DNA of 64,000 nt from a virus. Shown here piece by piece: positions 1 through 10,148 of this stretch. The number at the start of each line of letters is the position of its first letter. Within the stretch, counting starts at the first letter, position 1. The DNA lies in IMG/VR virus record IMGVR_UViG_3300027754_000034, positions 62,001 to 126,000 of that record. The stretch is one strand, 5' to 3'. The position numbers and the translations under genes were made by a program. Below the pieces are notes generated by a model. That model was not told the DNA's origin, searched no databases, and saw nothing but the letters and a program-made list of their open reading frames with translations.

Positions 1-1
1 T

Positions 2-3000
2 GTCGGTGAAACATCTACCATAGAAATAATCAGTACTAGTGATTTCGATGGGGAAAGAACCCTAGGACTTCCCATTGGTCTATATAAGGGCTGGGAACTG
101 TGTAGAGTCGTTGGTGCAGAAATACAAATAGACCCGCCATCACCATCCGTTATATATGAAATATCGGCTGGAGGTACGGCCATTCTTCCGTTAGGTCTTA
201 CTTCTTATCCAGTTAGTCCTATTAAGACTACTATTGTCAACAGATTCATAAAGTCAGAGTTTCCTTATTACGATTCGAAAGTACCTAGCACTAATGCTAT
301 TTCTATACTAATTCCGGAATTAATGGAAGCCGGAGATATTCCGGATAATATTTTTACTAAAGAACGTTTTGCTGATCTTGTATCACCTAATTCTTATAAA
401 TACCCCCTTGCTGTAGATAACACGAATGCTGCTAGATTCGGGCAACAAGCCCGTTATGGCCTAGACGGTTATATTCAACCTGAGACTCTTCCCTATGACC
501 TAGGAAGCGTAAAGGTAGGGAAGTTCATATTTAATATAAATAGCGCTTCTTTATTGATGTTCGAATATACAAAAAATGGTCAGGATCTATTCATAGAGGC
601 TTTTAATGCAGGAAATCCTTCAGTACGTCATTATGTAATTGACGATCAAGCTGAAAATCCTGGTTATTTAATAACTGTAAATGTAGAGAAAACCGCAGCG
701 AACACTTACACACCAGATGTAGACCCTGACCCTTCCACCATCCTAGAACTTTCGGATAGATTCTTGGGTTATAGCATCAGGAATATTAATTCTGGAGCTT
801 ATACACTAGGTGTCCATGACTTTACACTGTTAGGAGACATAACCTCTGACTCTAGAACTCTTCAATTCGGATTAGCGACTTTATTATACTGGAAAACAGG
901 TCCGGCAAATATTTTTGATGAAAACATATTTAATACCCCGGGCGCAGATATAGTTAAGTTTACTAGTCCCTTAGCAGATAATGAAGGTGACAGTGCGATC
1001 CGCCTCGCAGATAAGATTACCTCTAATAGTACGATATTTTCAATACTTAATGCTAGATTAGAAGTCACATGTGGTGATGGAATAAATTCATATGGAGATT
1101 TCAACGGTTCTGACGCCATTTTTAAAGCTTGGCAGTATTTACATAATGATCCCGCAGATGAAAGACCTGTCGTAATCAAGATTAAAGAAGGCACATATAC
1201 TAATGCTGTTACTCTGACATTCACACGCAGTGTGACTATTGAAGGAATAGCTAAGGATAAAGTATCCATAAATCGCACTACTCCAGGGGCTACTTTAAGA
1301 TTCTTTAATACTCCAACGAACGCAAAGACTGACGTTATCTTAAGAAACCTATCCATTCTTAGTAACGAAAATTTTTGCATTTATAGTCGCGCAAATTTAC
1401 TGGTAGAAAACTGCTATCTAAATAATATAGCTATATTCGGTAATCAAGAAAATGTAATGTCCTCCTACTTAGCTCGATTCAGTAATTGTGAAATAGGTGC
1501 TTCCTCCGGTCTAAATATTCATCACAATATACATTTAATTTACGAAAATGACCCTTTACTACCTGAAAAGATTCCGCTTCCTCCAGTAGTATTCGATAAC
1601 TGTCTGATAAATAATAGTGATACCATTGATATAGGACTACTTAGAATTGACGGATCGTTTGACTATTCTGAGTTTTCAGGTGTTTATTTTGATAAATGCG
1701 TAATACGACTTGGAACCTATAGTAATGTTATTGCGCCTGACGGCATAAATACGAAAGGATTTAGAACTGAATATAATACTGGCCTAGTCGAACTACATCC
1801 CAAAACAGACGTCAGGACTGGTCCAGGGTTAGTAATTCATGAACTCAGATATGATAAGTGCCGTATAGAAGCATTAGATCAAAAATCTTTGATAATACAA
1901 CTTACTGGGGATATAACCAGTAAAGAGCATGCAGATTATGCATCTCCTTCTGATTGGGGTAAAATTGAAAATTTGACATTTGATGGTACTGAAGTATATG
2001 CTCAACTTCAAGATGCACTTGAAAAAAGACTAGCCTATTTCTCTATTGGAGCAGGTGTAAAGAGTTTAAATATACTAAATACTAATTTTTATCCTTTGAC
2101 TGTGGGGGACTTGGGATCTGTAGCTTATGTTCCAGAATGGTGGGTTTTTACCAATCCTTCAGTCAATATCACAAATGTCGGTAATCAAGATGTCAAAGCA
2201 AATATTTTAATAGGACCAAAGTCATATGTGATAAAAAACACTAAAATCAACAGTTTCCCTTGCAACTTAGGAAGTGGAGGGACAGATATGACCGACTCCT
2301 ACTTCTTGATTACTGAAAATGGTTTAGTAGAAGATTTAACGTACGAAGGCACAACTCCCCAAAAATCTAAGGGTAACGGTACCCTTAATAGACCTATTCA
2401 GCACATAATACGTGGGGTAAAAGACCTACTTAGTCCATACGTTATGGATTATTCAAAAATATCATTCAATCGGGTACTTTTGCGAGGAGCAAACATTACA
2501 GGTTTAGTTACACAGTGGGTTTGCGTATCTCCAGTGAAGATTACTGGAGATAACATAAACGTGAATGAGATGCAAATAGAAGAATGGATATCCGATAATC
2601 AAAGTAAAAGTATAGCGGCGATCGTATCTCACGGGAATGACATTAAAATCACTAATAGTAGATTTGCCGACACACAATCTGGGATCCATTTTGCAGGGAA
2701 TGGATCGGAAAACGTTAATGACAGTCCAAAAGAATCAGACAATATTACGGTTACGGGAAATTATGTAACATGTGGTAGTTACATAGGTGTTGCAAATCCT
2801 TCTAGCGGAATATTGTTCAATAACACAGGTTTTGATGCGACACAGATAAATATATCAGATAACTATGTAGTGAACATATCGTCAAATACCTTATTTGCAG
2901 GCATAAATTTGACAATACAAGAAAGACCCATTTTTCCTGATGTCTTAGTATTAAGAGACAACAATACCCCGACTTTGTTCTGTACCAACAATAAAGTCGA

Positions 3001-3793
3001 TGTTGGTTTCTCAAATATTAAATATTCCTATCGCATAAGACCTGCACAACAAAATTCCGCTTTTTCTACTACTCTCACTCCTGGTGCTGTTATATATGGG
3101 AATATAGGCGTTGTAAATAGAGGCACCATCTTAGTTCCCGACAATGCAAAATTCAATATAGCGGCATGGCAGACCCAACCAGTGCCACAGTATACGGCAA
3201 TTACAAAGTATAACGATAAATTTGGTAAAATTATTGGAGCCGAAACCGATAATCAATCGGTGATTCATGAAGCTAGACAGACCGCCAATGCTATTTTGAC
3301 TCCGAACGTAGAGCACAGATTTGGAATTCCTATCTCGGTGTTTAATCTTCCAAATAGATGGACTGTGAATTTAGATACAAATATTCAGATCACAGCTATT
3401 CCAACCGACATTTCAGATGTGTCTCTGGACTGGCAGTTTGCGATTCGTTTATACTACTCCTTTGATAATGCAGCGTGGAACATACTTCCTGATACCTATA
3501 TATTTGTTGGACCTTATGAATCTCGGGAAAAAAATCCTCCTGTACCGGCACCATTAAATTGGGTGCCATTTAATATCAATGTAAATATTCCTGGGTTTTT
3601 AGAAAACTTAGCAGTGGATCATGACAGGATATATTTTGACGTGGCAGTGATGGCCATGCCCATAGAACTAGATACCATATATAATGATATTGACGTCACT
3701 GTCAGTTATTCTGGTAATATCAGAGCTCCTCTAAAAGATTATGTTAGTGGAGCTAGAATGCTGAATAACAACTGCATGTTGATTACTCCTTGA
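2..3793 (+). CDS. Large virion protein with beta-helix, 5'-truncated by the window edge
   Basis: The reading frame is open from base 2, so the gene begins before this window; the first in-frame ATG is at 323 but is probably internal. At least 1,260 residues are present. The central part (about residues 360-760 of the visible protein) is rich in short beta-strand repeats with Asn/Cys-containing turns such as VENCYLNN, FSNCEIG and FDNCLINN. It follows a pectinesterase-like segment (VVIKIKEGTYTNAVTL, SVTIEGIAKDKVSIN), which is typical of right-handed parallel beta-helix proteins. Such proteins serve phages as tail spikes or fibres. The C-terminal 250 residues are beta-rich and non-repetitive and could be a trimerisation or receptor-binding head. 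Beta-helix fold is well supported; the exact virion role is inferred. Confidence 0.7.
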   Translation, partial: VGETSTIEIISTSDFDGERTLGLPIGLYKGWELCRVVGAEIQIDPPSPSVIYEISAGGTAILPLGLTSYPVSPIKTTIVNRFIKSEFPYYDSKVPSTNAISILIPELMEAGDIPDNIFTKERFADLVSPNSYKYPLAVDNTNAARFGQQARYGLDGYIQPETLPYDLGSVKVGKFIFNINSASLLMFEYTKNGQDLFIEAFNAGNPSVRHYVIDDQAENPGYLITVNVEKTAANTYTPDVDPDPSTILELSDRFLGYSIRNINSGAYTLGVHDFTLLGDITSDSRTLQFGLATLLYWKTGPANIFDENIFNTPGADIVKFTSPLADNEGDSAIRLADKITSNSTIFSILNARLEVTCGDGINSYGDFNGSDAIFKAWQYLHNDPADERPVVIKIKEGTYTNAVTLTFTRSVTIEGIAKDKVSINRTTPGATLRFFNTPTNAKTDVILRNLSILSNENFCIYSRANLLVENCYLNNIAIFGNQENVMSSYLARFSNCEIGASSGLNIHHNIHLIYENDPLLPEKIPLPPVVFDNCLINNSDTIDIGLLRIDGSFDYSEFSGVYFDKCVIRLGTYSNVIAPDGINTKGFRTEYNTGLVELHPKTDVRTGPGLVIHELRYDKCRIEALDQKSLIIQLTGDITSKEHADYASPSDWGKIENLTFDGTEVYAQLQDALEKRLAYFSIGAGVKSLNILNTNFYPLTVGDLGSVAYVPEWWVFTNPSVNITNVGNQDVKANILIGPKSYVIKNTKINSFPCNLGSGGTDMTDSYFLITENGLVEDLTYEGTTPQKSKGNGTLNRPIQHIIRGVKDLLSPYVMDYSKISFNRVLLRGANITGLVTQWVCVSPVKITGDNINVNEMQIEEWISDNQSKSIAAIVSHGNDIKITNSRFADTQSGIHFAGNGSENVNDSPKESDNITVTGNYVTCGSYIGVANPSSGILFNNTGFDATQINISDNYVVNISSNTLFAGINLTIQERPIFPDVLVLRDNNTPTLFCTNNKVDVGFSNIKYSYRIRPAQQNSAFSTTLTPGAVIYGNIGVVNRGTILVPDNAKFNIAAWQTQPVPQYTAITKYNDKFGKIIGAETDNQSVIHEARQTANAILTPNVEHRFGIPISVFNLPNRWTVNLDTNIQITAIPTDISDVSLDWQFAIRLYYSFDNAAWNILPDTYIFVGPYESREKNPPVPAPLNWVPFNINVNIPGFLENLAVDHDRIYFDVAVMAMPIELDTIYNDIDVTVSYSGNIRAPLKDYVSGARMLNNNCMLITP

Positions 3794-3811
3794 TTTAGTG
3801 TATTTTTGCGG

Positions 3812-5872
3812 ATGGACTCCGATAGTTTAAACCATCTTCGAGAAATACGCAAGTTAACGAATCCTAGTATAAAACATTCTAGTTATCTTAAGTCGTATTA
3901 CCAAGATAATGGCGGCATTTCTCATACAATAAAAATTCGTGATTATCAGGTGATTGGAGTAATGAATATGCTTCAATCACCTAAAATGATTTTGGCGGAT
4001 GATACTGGACTTGGAAAGACTCTCCAGGTACTAAACACTATCGGATATATTTGGTTAAAGGAACCAGAATATCTTCCCATTGTCGTTACTACAAAATCAG
4101 CGCTGTTTCAATGGGAGGCTGAATGTCGTAAATTCATGCAAAATATGGAACCACTAACTGTTAGTGGAGAGCCGCATGAAAGGAACAAAGGGTACCTGGA
4201 ATTCTTTTCTGAATCAGACGGAAAAAGGGTGCTTCTACTAACATATGACTCTCTTGTACGAGATATTGATTCTGCTATTGTTAAAGATAAAGGTGTAAAA
4301 GCGGACCCAAAAGATAGAAAATTATTAAAAGAAGCTAAGAAGAATGAAAAGATAATAAAGGAGGGTCATGATTCTTTGGAATCTGCTCTTAAGGACATAA
4401 CAGACTCTGGGACGTTCAATACGCTGGAGTATGTATTTGGTCGGACAAATGGTAAATCATTAAGTATTCCACCTGATTGGTCTAAGAAGCAAGAGGAACT
4501 ATTAAAGGAGTTTATCGAACAAAAGAAAGCATTGAAAGATATTCGGAATGAAATAAAGAAATTAAACGACAAAATCGCTCCTCCTATGAGAACGGAGGGT
4601 ATCCTGGATTTAATGACTGCACTTAAAGAAAGAAATCCTAATTTAAAATATATGATTGCATTGGACGAAGTCCATAAAATAAAAAATCATAAAAGTCAAG
4701 TACACGAGAAGATAAAAGAGATATCCGATATCTGCGATAGGGTCATAGGAATGACTGCTACTCCTGTTAAAAACAGGCTCATGGAATTTTATGGGATATT
4801 CCGTGTGATTAATCCTAGTTTATTTTCGAAGGTAGGAATATTTCAAAATGAATATTGTGTAGTGAAATTACAAAAAATTCCGGGAGGAAGACAGGTACCG
4901 ATAATAGTAGGTTATAAAAATTTAGATAAATTCGTGGAGAAGATTGAGCCATATTTTCTTTCTCGTAAAAAACAAGATGTGGCTAAAGAACTTCCTGAGT
5001 TAATATCGGTTGAAGTTCAGTGTGAACTTTCCGATATTCAAGATGATTTATATGATATGGCTGAAAATGGTGTGGGTAACATAAATGATGATGACGATTT
5101 TAGTGATATTTTATCCAGTTTGGTGATGTGTCAGCAAGCAGTAGATGCACCATCTCTCATTTTAGATGAAGAAGGAAAACCATTCGCAGGAACGAGTACG
5201 AAATTAGACATCCTGATAGATATGCTGGAGGGTGATATATCTGGCAGGAAAGTCATTATTTTTAGTAGATTTGAAAAAATGATAAGCGTAGTCGATACTG
5301 AATTAAAAAAGAGGAATATAAACTATGTAAGAATTACTGGCAAGGAAACTGATCCCAAATATAGACAGAGTGCCCGTGAAAAATTCCAGGACCCAGATTC
5401 AAGTATAAATGTGATTTTGATCACAATGGCAGGTTCTGAGTCTCTAAATCTCCAAGCAGCGGAACACTTTATCTTCTTGGATTTACCTTGGAGTTATGGA
5501 GACTACCTTCAATTAATTGGTCGAATGATACGAATTGGTTCTAACCATTACACGGTAGTGGCTCACCATTTCTTAGGTAAAAGGAAAAATGGTGAGAATA
5601 CTATAGACCACCATGTTCTAAAAGCTCTACAGTCTAAAAAGAAGTTGGCTGATAAAGTTTCGGGTGACTCTCTCAAGGATGGGTTAAAACTAGATAGTCA
5701 GGATGCAGTCCAAGACATATTGCAGTCTTTTAGAAGTCGTGGGGCTTCTAGTGCTCACAAACCCATTGTAAAACATATGCAGAAAAAAATTACTATTAAG
5801 CGGGTCATAAATTCGAAAACATTAGAAAAAGACGTTATAGAGTCTCTAGAGATAGACCTTTCTGATATTTAG
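3812..5872 (+). CDS. SNF2-family (superfamily 2) DNA helicase/ATPase
   Basis: The 686-residue protein has the ordered SF2/SNF2 motifs: a Q-like motif RDYQ near residue 44, Walker A ADDTGLGKT near 63-71, DEVH near 285, GMTATP near 312, and motif VI QLIGRMIRIGS near 566. SNF2-type ATPases translocate on double-stranded DNA; phage members may act in replication, recombination or DNA remodelling. A lysine-rich charged insertion lies between the two RecA lobes (about residues 150-270). An in-frame TTG lies two codons upstream at 3806, but ATG 3812 is preferred. The gene starts 18 bases after the fibre gene. A helicase of the T4 UvsW type is the main alternative, but the GLGKT and DExH context fits SNF2 better. 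Confidence 0.88.
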   Translation: MDSDSLNHLREIRKLTNPSIKHSSYLKSYYQDNGGISHTIKIRDYQVIGVMNMLQSPKMILADDTGLGKTLQVLNTIGYIWLKEPEYLPIVVTTKSALFQWEAECRKFMQNMEPLTVSGEPHERNKGYLEFFSESDGKRVLLLTYDSLVRDIDSAIVKDKGVKADPKDRKLLKEAKKNEKIIKEGHDSLESALKDITDSGTFNTLEYVFGRTNGKSLSIPPDWSKKQEELLKEFIEQKKALKDIRNEIKKLNDKIAPPMRTEGILDLMTALKERNPNLKYMIALDEVHKIKNHKSQVHEKIKEISDICDRVIGMTATPVKNRLMEFYGIFRVINPSLFSKVGIFQNEYCVVKLQKIPGGRQVPIIVGYKNLDKFVEKIEPYFLSRKKQDVAKELPELISVEVQCELSDIQDDLYDMAENGVGNINDDDDFSDILSSLVMCQQAVDAPSLILDEEGKPFAGTSTKLDILIDMLEGDISGRKVIIFSRFEKMISVVDTELKKRNINYVRITGKETDPKYRQSAREKFQDPDSSINVILITMAGSESLNLQAAEHFIFLDLPWSYGDYLQLIGRMIRIGSNHYTVVAHHFLGKRKNGENTIDHHVLKALQSKKKLADKVSGDSLKDGLKLDSQDAVQDILQSFRSRGASSAHKPIVKHMQKKITIKRVINSKTLEKDVIESLEIDLSDI

Positions 5873-5898
5873 TAGATGAAGGGTCGGTATTGTACATC

Positions 5899-6492
5899 AT
5901 GAGACCAAAACTTGCAGACTTGTTTAATAAATACGGTAGCGATAAGTCAATAAATGGATATGCTCCGTTATATCGCACTCTATTTGAGGACATGCGGTCA
6001 AAGCACATAGATTTTATGGAAATAGGGATCGGTACAATGATTCCCGGAGCGAGTTCGTCCATGGTTGGTTATGCCTTACCGGGTTATGCGCCTGGCGGTT
6101 CATTGAGAGCTTGGAGAGATTACTTCGATAATGGCCGGGTATATGGAGTGGACATAGCTCCTGACACGCAGTTTTCAGAGGAAAGAATCACTACTTATTT
6201 ATGCAATTCGACAGATATTGGAGAAGTTGACTCCTTGATCCAAAAGAATGACGTTCCGCAAATGGATGTTATTCTTGATGATGGATGTCATGCTTCTGAG
6301 AGCCAGATCGCCACTCTTAAGAATCTGTGGCCGTTGTTACGAGCTGGCGGCATATACGTGATTGAAGACATATTTCCCGGAAGTGCCACGTCTTCTAATC
6401 CAGACCTTATAAAATCTGTGGTAGGTGATGAGGACTTCTTTTATGTCGGATTCCTAAATAATCAGTGTGTGATACGAAAAACGATTCGCTAA
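5899..6492 (+). CDS. Class I SAM-dependent methyltransferase
   Basis: The 197-residue protein starts with an LADLFNKYGSDKS segment common in O-methyltransferases of the macrocin/cephalosporin hydroxylase-like group. It contains a glycine-containing SAM-binding segment (FMEIGIG), an acidic VYGVDIAPD strand end, the MDVILDDGCHASESQI motif and AGGIYVIEDIFPG. In this family the Asp residues bind metal and the substrate is usually a sugar or small molecule. Substrate here is unknown; modification of virion or host surface glycans is a guess. A TTG at 5890 is an alternative start, but ATG 5899 is more likely. It lies 26 bases after the SNF2 gene and is probably cotranscribed. Confidence 0.75.
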   Translation: MRPKLADLFNKYGSDKSINGYAPLYRTLFEDMRSKHIDFMEIGIGTMIPGASSSMVGYALPGYAPGGSLRAWRDYFDNGRVYGVDIAPDTQFSEERITTYLCNSTDIGEVDSLIQKNDVPQMDVILDDGCHASESQIATLKNLWPLLRAGGIYVIEDIFPGSATSSNPDLIKSVVGDEDFFYVGFLNNQCVIRKTIR

Positions 6493-6526
6493 TCTAAATA
6501 TGTAGCTTGATGTAATATTTTTTCAT

Positions 6527-7408
6527 ATGCAAAAGTGCAGTTTTTGTTTTGGACTTGGGGTCATTGAAAAAGAAGGGAAATCTTTTGAATGTACATGTTC
6601 ATTTATTAAGCGAATATCAGCTTCGATGCCTTTATATATTCGCAAAGCCGAAATCAGGAAAGAACATCTAGAATTACCTATTCTAGAAATGATGCGCAAG
6701 CATATAATGGTAATAGCAAGTTGGGCTGACGGAAAGTCCATATTAAAAGGAATGATGATAGGTAATCCTTCGAAGTTAATAAAAGTGACTTCGGACAGAG
6801 AAATACGAGACGTATTCGTAGGGTCTAAATCCCGCGCAGCAAAGGGGGATGAAGATGGGAAAATATATAATAGTCTTGAAGACTTAATGGAACCTCCCGA
6901 CTTAATGGTTATAAGATTAAATGAATTATCCTATAAAAATAGAGCAGCATCAGGAGCACTTGAAGAGGCTATTAATTATAGAGTGGATAGGGATAAAGCT
7001 ACTTGGTTATTTTCAGACATGGACAAACCATTTACTATTGGCAGCTTTGCTTTCTCGGATTCTGTTTCGGATATGATTAAAACGTACTTTCTTACTTACA
7101 GAGTAAACAGGATTTTACCCACTAATTATAATAATGAAGATATTATTCCGATAGTCATAAACCAGGAAGTAACACCACTAATGTCAGTTTCAGTAACACC
7201 ACTAATGTCAGTTGCAATAACACAGGAAGGTACACCGAAGGTTTTTAACGAACCCGAAGAACCAGAAGCATCATCACCACATCTAGAACTAAAGGAAACC
7301 CAAAGGAAGCCTCGTATAAGGCCGTCCGAGGATGAAGATGCGGACGCGGGTCTTTCGATGTATGGGTCGGGAATATCTAGTGCGAAAAAGTTTAAGAGGA
7401 AGAACTGA
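6527..7408 (+). CDS. DnaC/helicase-loader-like protein with degraded ATPase motifs
   Basis: The 293-residue protein begins with a zinc-ribbon-like cluster (CSFCFGLG ... CTC). A central segment, PPDLMVIRLNELS followed by a helix and ATWLFSDMDKP, aligns by eye with the Walker B to sensor I part of DnaC-type AAA+ loaders, but the acidic Walker B pair is lost and no Walker A is visible. The gene overlaps the DnaB-like helicase gene by one base pair set (TGATG), which is the usual loader-helicase arrangement. The C-terminal 70 residues are low complexity and carry a 24-bp-period duplication. The role as loader is inferred from position and residual motif; without ATPase residues it may be an adaptor. 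Confidence 0.5.
   Translation: MQKCSFCFGLGVIEKEGKSFECTCSFIKRISASMPLYIRKAEIRKEHLELPILEMMRKHIMVIASWADGKSILKGMMIGNPSKLIKVTSDREIRDVFVGSKSRAAKGDEDGKIYNSLEDLMEPPDLMVIRLNELSYKNRAASGALEEAINYRVDRDKATWLFSDMDKPFTIGSFAFSDSVSDMIKTYFLTYRVNRILPTNYNNEDIIPIVINQEVTPLMSVSVTPLMSVAITQEGTPKVFNEPEEPEASSPHLELKETQRKPRIRPSEDEDADAGLSMYGSGISSAKKFKRKN
7169..7213 (+). repeat. Two-copy direct repeat inside the loader-like gene
   Basis: A 21-base unit beginning gtaacaccactaatg occurs at 7169-7189 and 7193-7213 (period 24). It encodes a duplicated TPLMSV segment in the low-complexity C-terminal linker. Confidence 0.9.
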
Positions 7409-8916
7409 TGGAACGCATTATTAGATCAGTTTTTCAGGTAGGTAGTGCTCCTGATGCCGAAGAGGCACTCGCGAATTGGCATAAGTTAATTAGTCATAAA
7501 TTAGGGTTTTACGTAGAGGAAGATAAGAAAATATATGAGTATTTAGAAACATTCTATGAACAAATGTCTGCTCCTCCCGATTTCACTTTAATTCGGGAAT
7601 ACTTCGAGAAAAAGGATGATATTGAAGTCTGCAGCAGGCTAGACGAAATTAAATCTGTTCAGTTTTACATACGAACGAATTTTCTTTCGATAGTAAGATC
7701 TGAATTAGAACAACAGCAGGTCAAGTCGTTTATAATTGCATGTCGCGATGCATCAGTCATAGCCGAGCATGGACGAAATCTAGATAAACCAATAGAAGGT
7801 AAGAAGGTGCTTCGCGGAGTCCAAGACGCTACGGGCTTCATGTTTGATAAAATGTCAAATTTCTCCCACTTCGAATCTGGAGAAAAATTAGAAGGATTCA
7901 TAGAAGAAGACGCTGATGAGTTCTTAGATGAGTACAATATAACGACAAAGTCTGATTCATACAGCGGCAGGAATATCTTCGGAATGGAACCGGTCGATGC
8001 TGCAGGTGATGGCCATAAATCGGGAGAGTTATGGGTCCACTGCGCATACCCAGGAGAGTTAAAGACGACTCTCGCCTTAAACTATGCATATAATAATTCT
8101 TACCTTTTCGGAAAAAATATATTTTATGGTATTTTCGAAATGCCATATAAACAGTTAAGAAGGCAACTTTACGTACTACATAGTTCTCACGGTAAGTTCG
8201 TGACAGAATGGTACAGAGAGGACATAAAGGCTGGTAGACCCAATCCGTATGTTGGTCTGGATTACCGAAAAGTTAGAGACGGTAAATTAGATGAACTTGA
8301 TTTCGAAAGGCTAAAAGTCATAGCTCAAGATTTTCAAGCAAACAGCAAAGGGAAACTTTATGTATGGAGACCCCCAATGCAAGTCAGCGCAGAGGAGGTT
8401 AGGAAAAAGGCGGAAATGTTTCATAATAAATATGGATGTGACGGGATTATATTAGATAATATGGGTAATTTGAAACCAAAATACAGGACCAATGATTTCG
8501 TTACCATGATTAACTCGGTAGTAACCGAATGTCGATTTTTAGCACTGAATTTTGCCCGTGGAAATACGGTACCTGTATTAGGGTTATTCCACATGAATAG
8601 ACAAGGAAAACTCAGAGCCGATAAGGCTGATGGAAGATACGACAGTGCTGCTATCTCTTACGCTAACCAATTAGAAAAAGATGCTGACGTAATCACATAT
8701 ACTTATTTAAATGATCAATTAAGACAACAAGCGCAATTCTATATGGGATGTCTGAAGAATCGTGATAATCCAGTTTTCCCACAATTTGTAGGAAAAATTT
8801 TTTGGCTTAGTAAGAGAATGAGGCATCTGGAAACTGGGATGTTAAGCATGACTCAGGATAGAATCATGTCGGCTTCACAGCAGATTAGTTTCACGGCAGA
8901 AGATATGATTACTTAA
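7408..8916 (+). CDS. DnaB-like replicative helicase
   Basis: The 502-residue protein has a RecA-fold ATPase domain in its C-terminal two thirds. The P-loop reads AYPGELKTT (about residues 214-222), a variant seen in phage DnaB/RecA-like ATPases, and is followed by the NIFYGIFEMP strand and Walker B GIILDN near residue 347. LGLFHMNRQGK near 395 matches the DnaB H3 strand region. The N-terminal 150 residues are helical, as in the DnaB primase-binding domain. It is the likely replication-fork helicase. Translational coupling with the upstream DnaC-like gene (TGATG) supports this. A UvsX- or KaiC-like ATPase is a less likely alternative because a separate RecA is present at 33 kb. Confidence 0.8.
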   Translation: MERIIRSVFQVGSAPDAEEALANWHKLISHKLGFYVEEDKKIYEYLETFYEQMSAPPDFTLIREYFEKKDDIEVCSRLDEIKSVQFYIRTNFLSIVRSELEQQQVKSFIIACRDASVIAEHGRNLDKPIEGKKVLRGVQDATGFMFDKMSNFSHFESGEKLEGFIEEDADEFLDEYNITTKSDSYSGRNIFGMEPVDAAGDGHKSGELWVHCAYPGELKTTLALNYAYNNSYLFGKNIFYGIFEMPYKQLRRQLYVLHSSHGKFVTEWYREDIKAGRPNPYVGLDYRKVRDGKLDELDFERLKVIAQDFQANSKGKLYVWRPPMQVSAEEVRKKAEMFHNKYGCDGIILDNMGNLKPKYRTNDFVTMINSVVTECRFLALNFARGNTVPVLGLFHMNRQGKLRADKADGRYDSAAISYANQLEKDADVITYTYLNDQLRQQAQFYMGCLKNRDNPVFPQFVGKIFWLSKRMRHLETGMLSMTQDRIMSASQQISFTAEDMIT

Positions 8917-8940
8917 GCTCTTGAATTTTTCGTAAAAAAT

Positions 8941-9594
8941 ATGGATGTGAACCTTCATAAAATAGCGTATAGATTAGCAAAAGTACGAGATATACATGGT
9001 AAGTTCAATATCAGTTATTTTAAATCCCTCAATGACCCTGGAAAGATAAATACATATCTTGAGGAATCTCTGGAAGAAATCGGCAGGTCTACTCGTGCGG
9101 TTTTTACCCTGACCAGTTCGAAAGTAGTCAAAGTAGCGACCAATGATAAAGATCTTCCTATAGGTATTTCGCAGAACGAATCAGAAGTAAATTTTTACAC
9201 TAATCCGCTAACTAAGCTCGTTAGTACGAAAATACTGGAGTACCACCCATCATTTTACTGGATCATATCCGAACTAGTAAAACCTATATCTGATAGTGAA
9301 TTTGAAAAATTTTCTGGTGGTACTCTATCAGATATTGATTATGTGGTTTTTAGAATGGAAGACGAGTCATTGTCGGCCCAGGATATTTTAAAATTAAAAA
9401 AAGAATCCTCCGAAGGATTTCCCCATGACGATTTTATCAAATTGTTAGGGGATCTTAAAGAATCAGGGATGAAACTTAATGACTTAGCTTTATCAAGCAG
9501 TTGGGGTAGGACTTCTTCTGGAAAAGTCGTACTACTTGACTACGGTCTCACCCCAGAATTAATGAAAAATATAGAAAAAAGACGCAAAGGTTAA
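8941..9594 (+). CDS. Protein-kinase-like fold protein
   Basis: This 217-residue protein resembles a minimal protein-kinase-like fold. RAVFTLTSSKVVKVA (about residues 58-72) would supply the beta2-beta3 hairpin with a conserved Lys, ESEVNFYTNP the C-helix Glu, a hinge follows near IISELV, and SSSWGRTSSGKVVLLDYGL gives a catalytic-loop to DFG-like (DYG) segment at the end. The large C-lobe is lacking, so activity as a kinase is uncertain. The N-terminus (NLHKIAYRLAKVRD) resembles the N-termini of several other proteins here. It overlaps the convergent zinc-rich gene by 4 bases. The preceding 25 bases lack a clear ribosome binding site. Confidence 0.45.
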   Translation: MDVNLHKIAYRLAKVRDIHGKFNISYFKSLNDPGKINTYLEESLEEIGRSTRAVFTLTSSKVVKVATNDKDLPIGISQNESEVNFYTNPLTKLVSTKILEYHPSFYWIISELVKPISDSEFEKFSGGTLSDIDYVVFRMEDESLSAQDILKLKKESSEGFPHDDFIKLLGDLKESGMKLNDLALSSSWGRTSSGKVVLLDYGLTPELMKNIEKRRKG

Positions 9595-10097
9595 ACGTCT
9601 TTTTGGCCAAACACATAGCGTTTGGCCTTGGAAACCCTGTCTGCGGCTTCCGATAACGACTGATTAACCCACTGAGGTAATTCATCGTTCATATTAAGCA
9701 TTTCCATCAATTCTATTAAATCATGACACATATTCTTTACATTACTAAATGCCATATATGACACTGGACCACCATCTCTCGGATGTTCTCGCAAAATTAC
9801 ACTAGGATCCATCATGGCAGTGTTTTCTACAGTATCATAACTAGCCACATTAAGCTGATTCTGTATGGGATTTAGAAACTCACACCCACAATTTACGCAA
9901 CAATGAGGATTATGATTATGATGGTCACACTCTGCACATTCGTGGGTAGGATTCGGTAAATTTAAAAGATGTTTATCGAAATCTTCTCCTTCTATCACGA
10001 ACCGAAGACCACACTGAGTACAAGTAAGACAGTTATTATAGCAAGAATTATCACATTTTTTGCAGACTAAAAAACAGGATGGATCAAATATTATCAT
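9591..10097 (-). CDS. Cysteine-rich zinc-ribbon protein, unknown function
   Basis: The 168-residue protein has many paired cysteines in its first 90 residues: CKKC, CTQC, CAEC plus HHNH, and CVNCGC. This is the pattern of two or three zinc ribbons. The C-terminal half (about 90-168) is helical and ends with a basic ALSEAADRVSKAKR-like helix. No catalytic motif is visible. Proteins of this type may bind nucleic acid or RNA polymerase, but nothing here proves it. It stands alone on the minus strand, convergent with the kinase-like gene and divergent from 10149 with a 51-bp gap that must hold both promoters. Confidence 0.6.
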   Translation of the reverse strand: MIIFDPSCFLVCKKCDNSCYNNCLTCTQCGLRFVIEGEDFDKHLLNLPNPTHECAECDHHNHNPHCCVNCGCEFLNPIQNQLNVASYDTVENTAMMDPSVILREHPRDGGPVSYMAFSNVKNMCHDLIELMEMLNMNDELPQWVNQSLSEAADRVSKAKRYVFGQKDV

Positions 10098-10148
10098 AGT
10101 CGCATTATCGATTAAAACGTTATAGATCCTTATTTCAGGATTTTTACT

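Noticed and set aside
862-1380. Minus-strand frame of 172 residues inside the beta-helix gene
   Set aside because: It lies entirely inside a continuous well-supported gene on the other strand.
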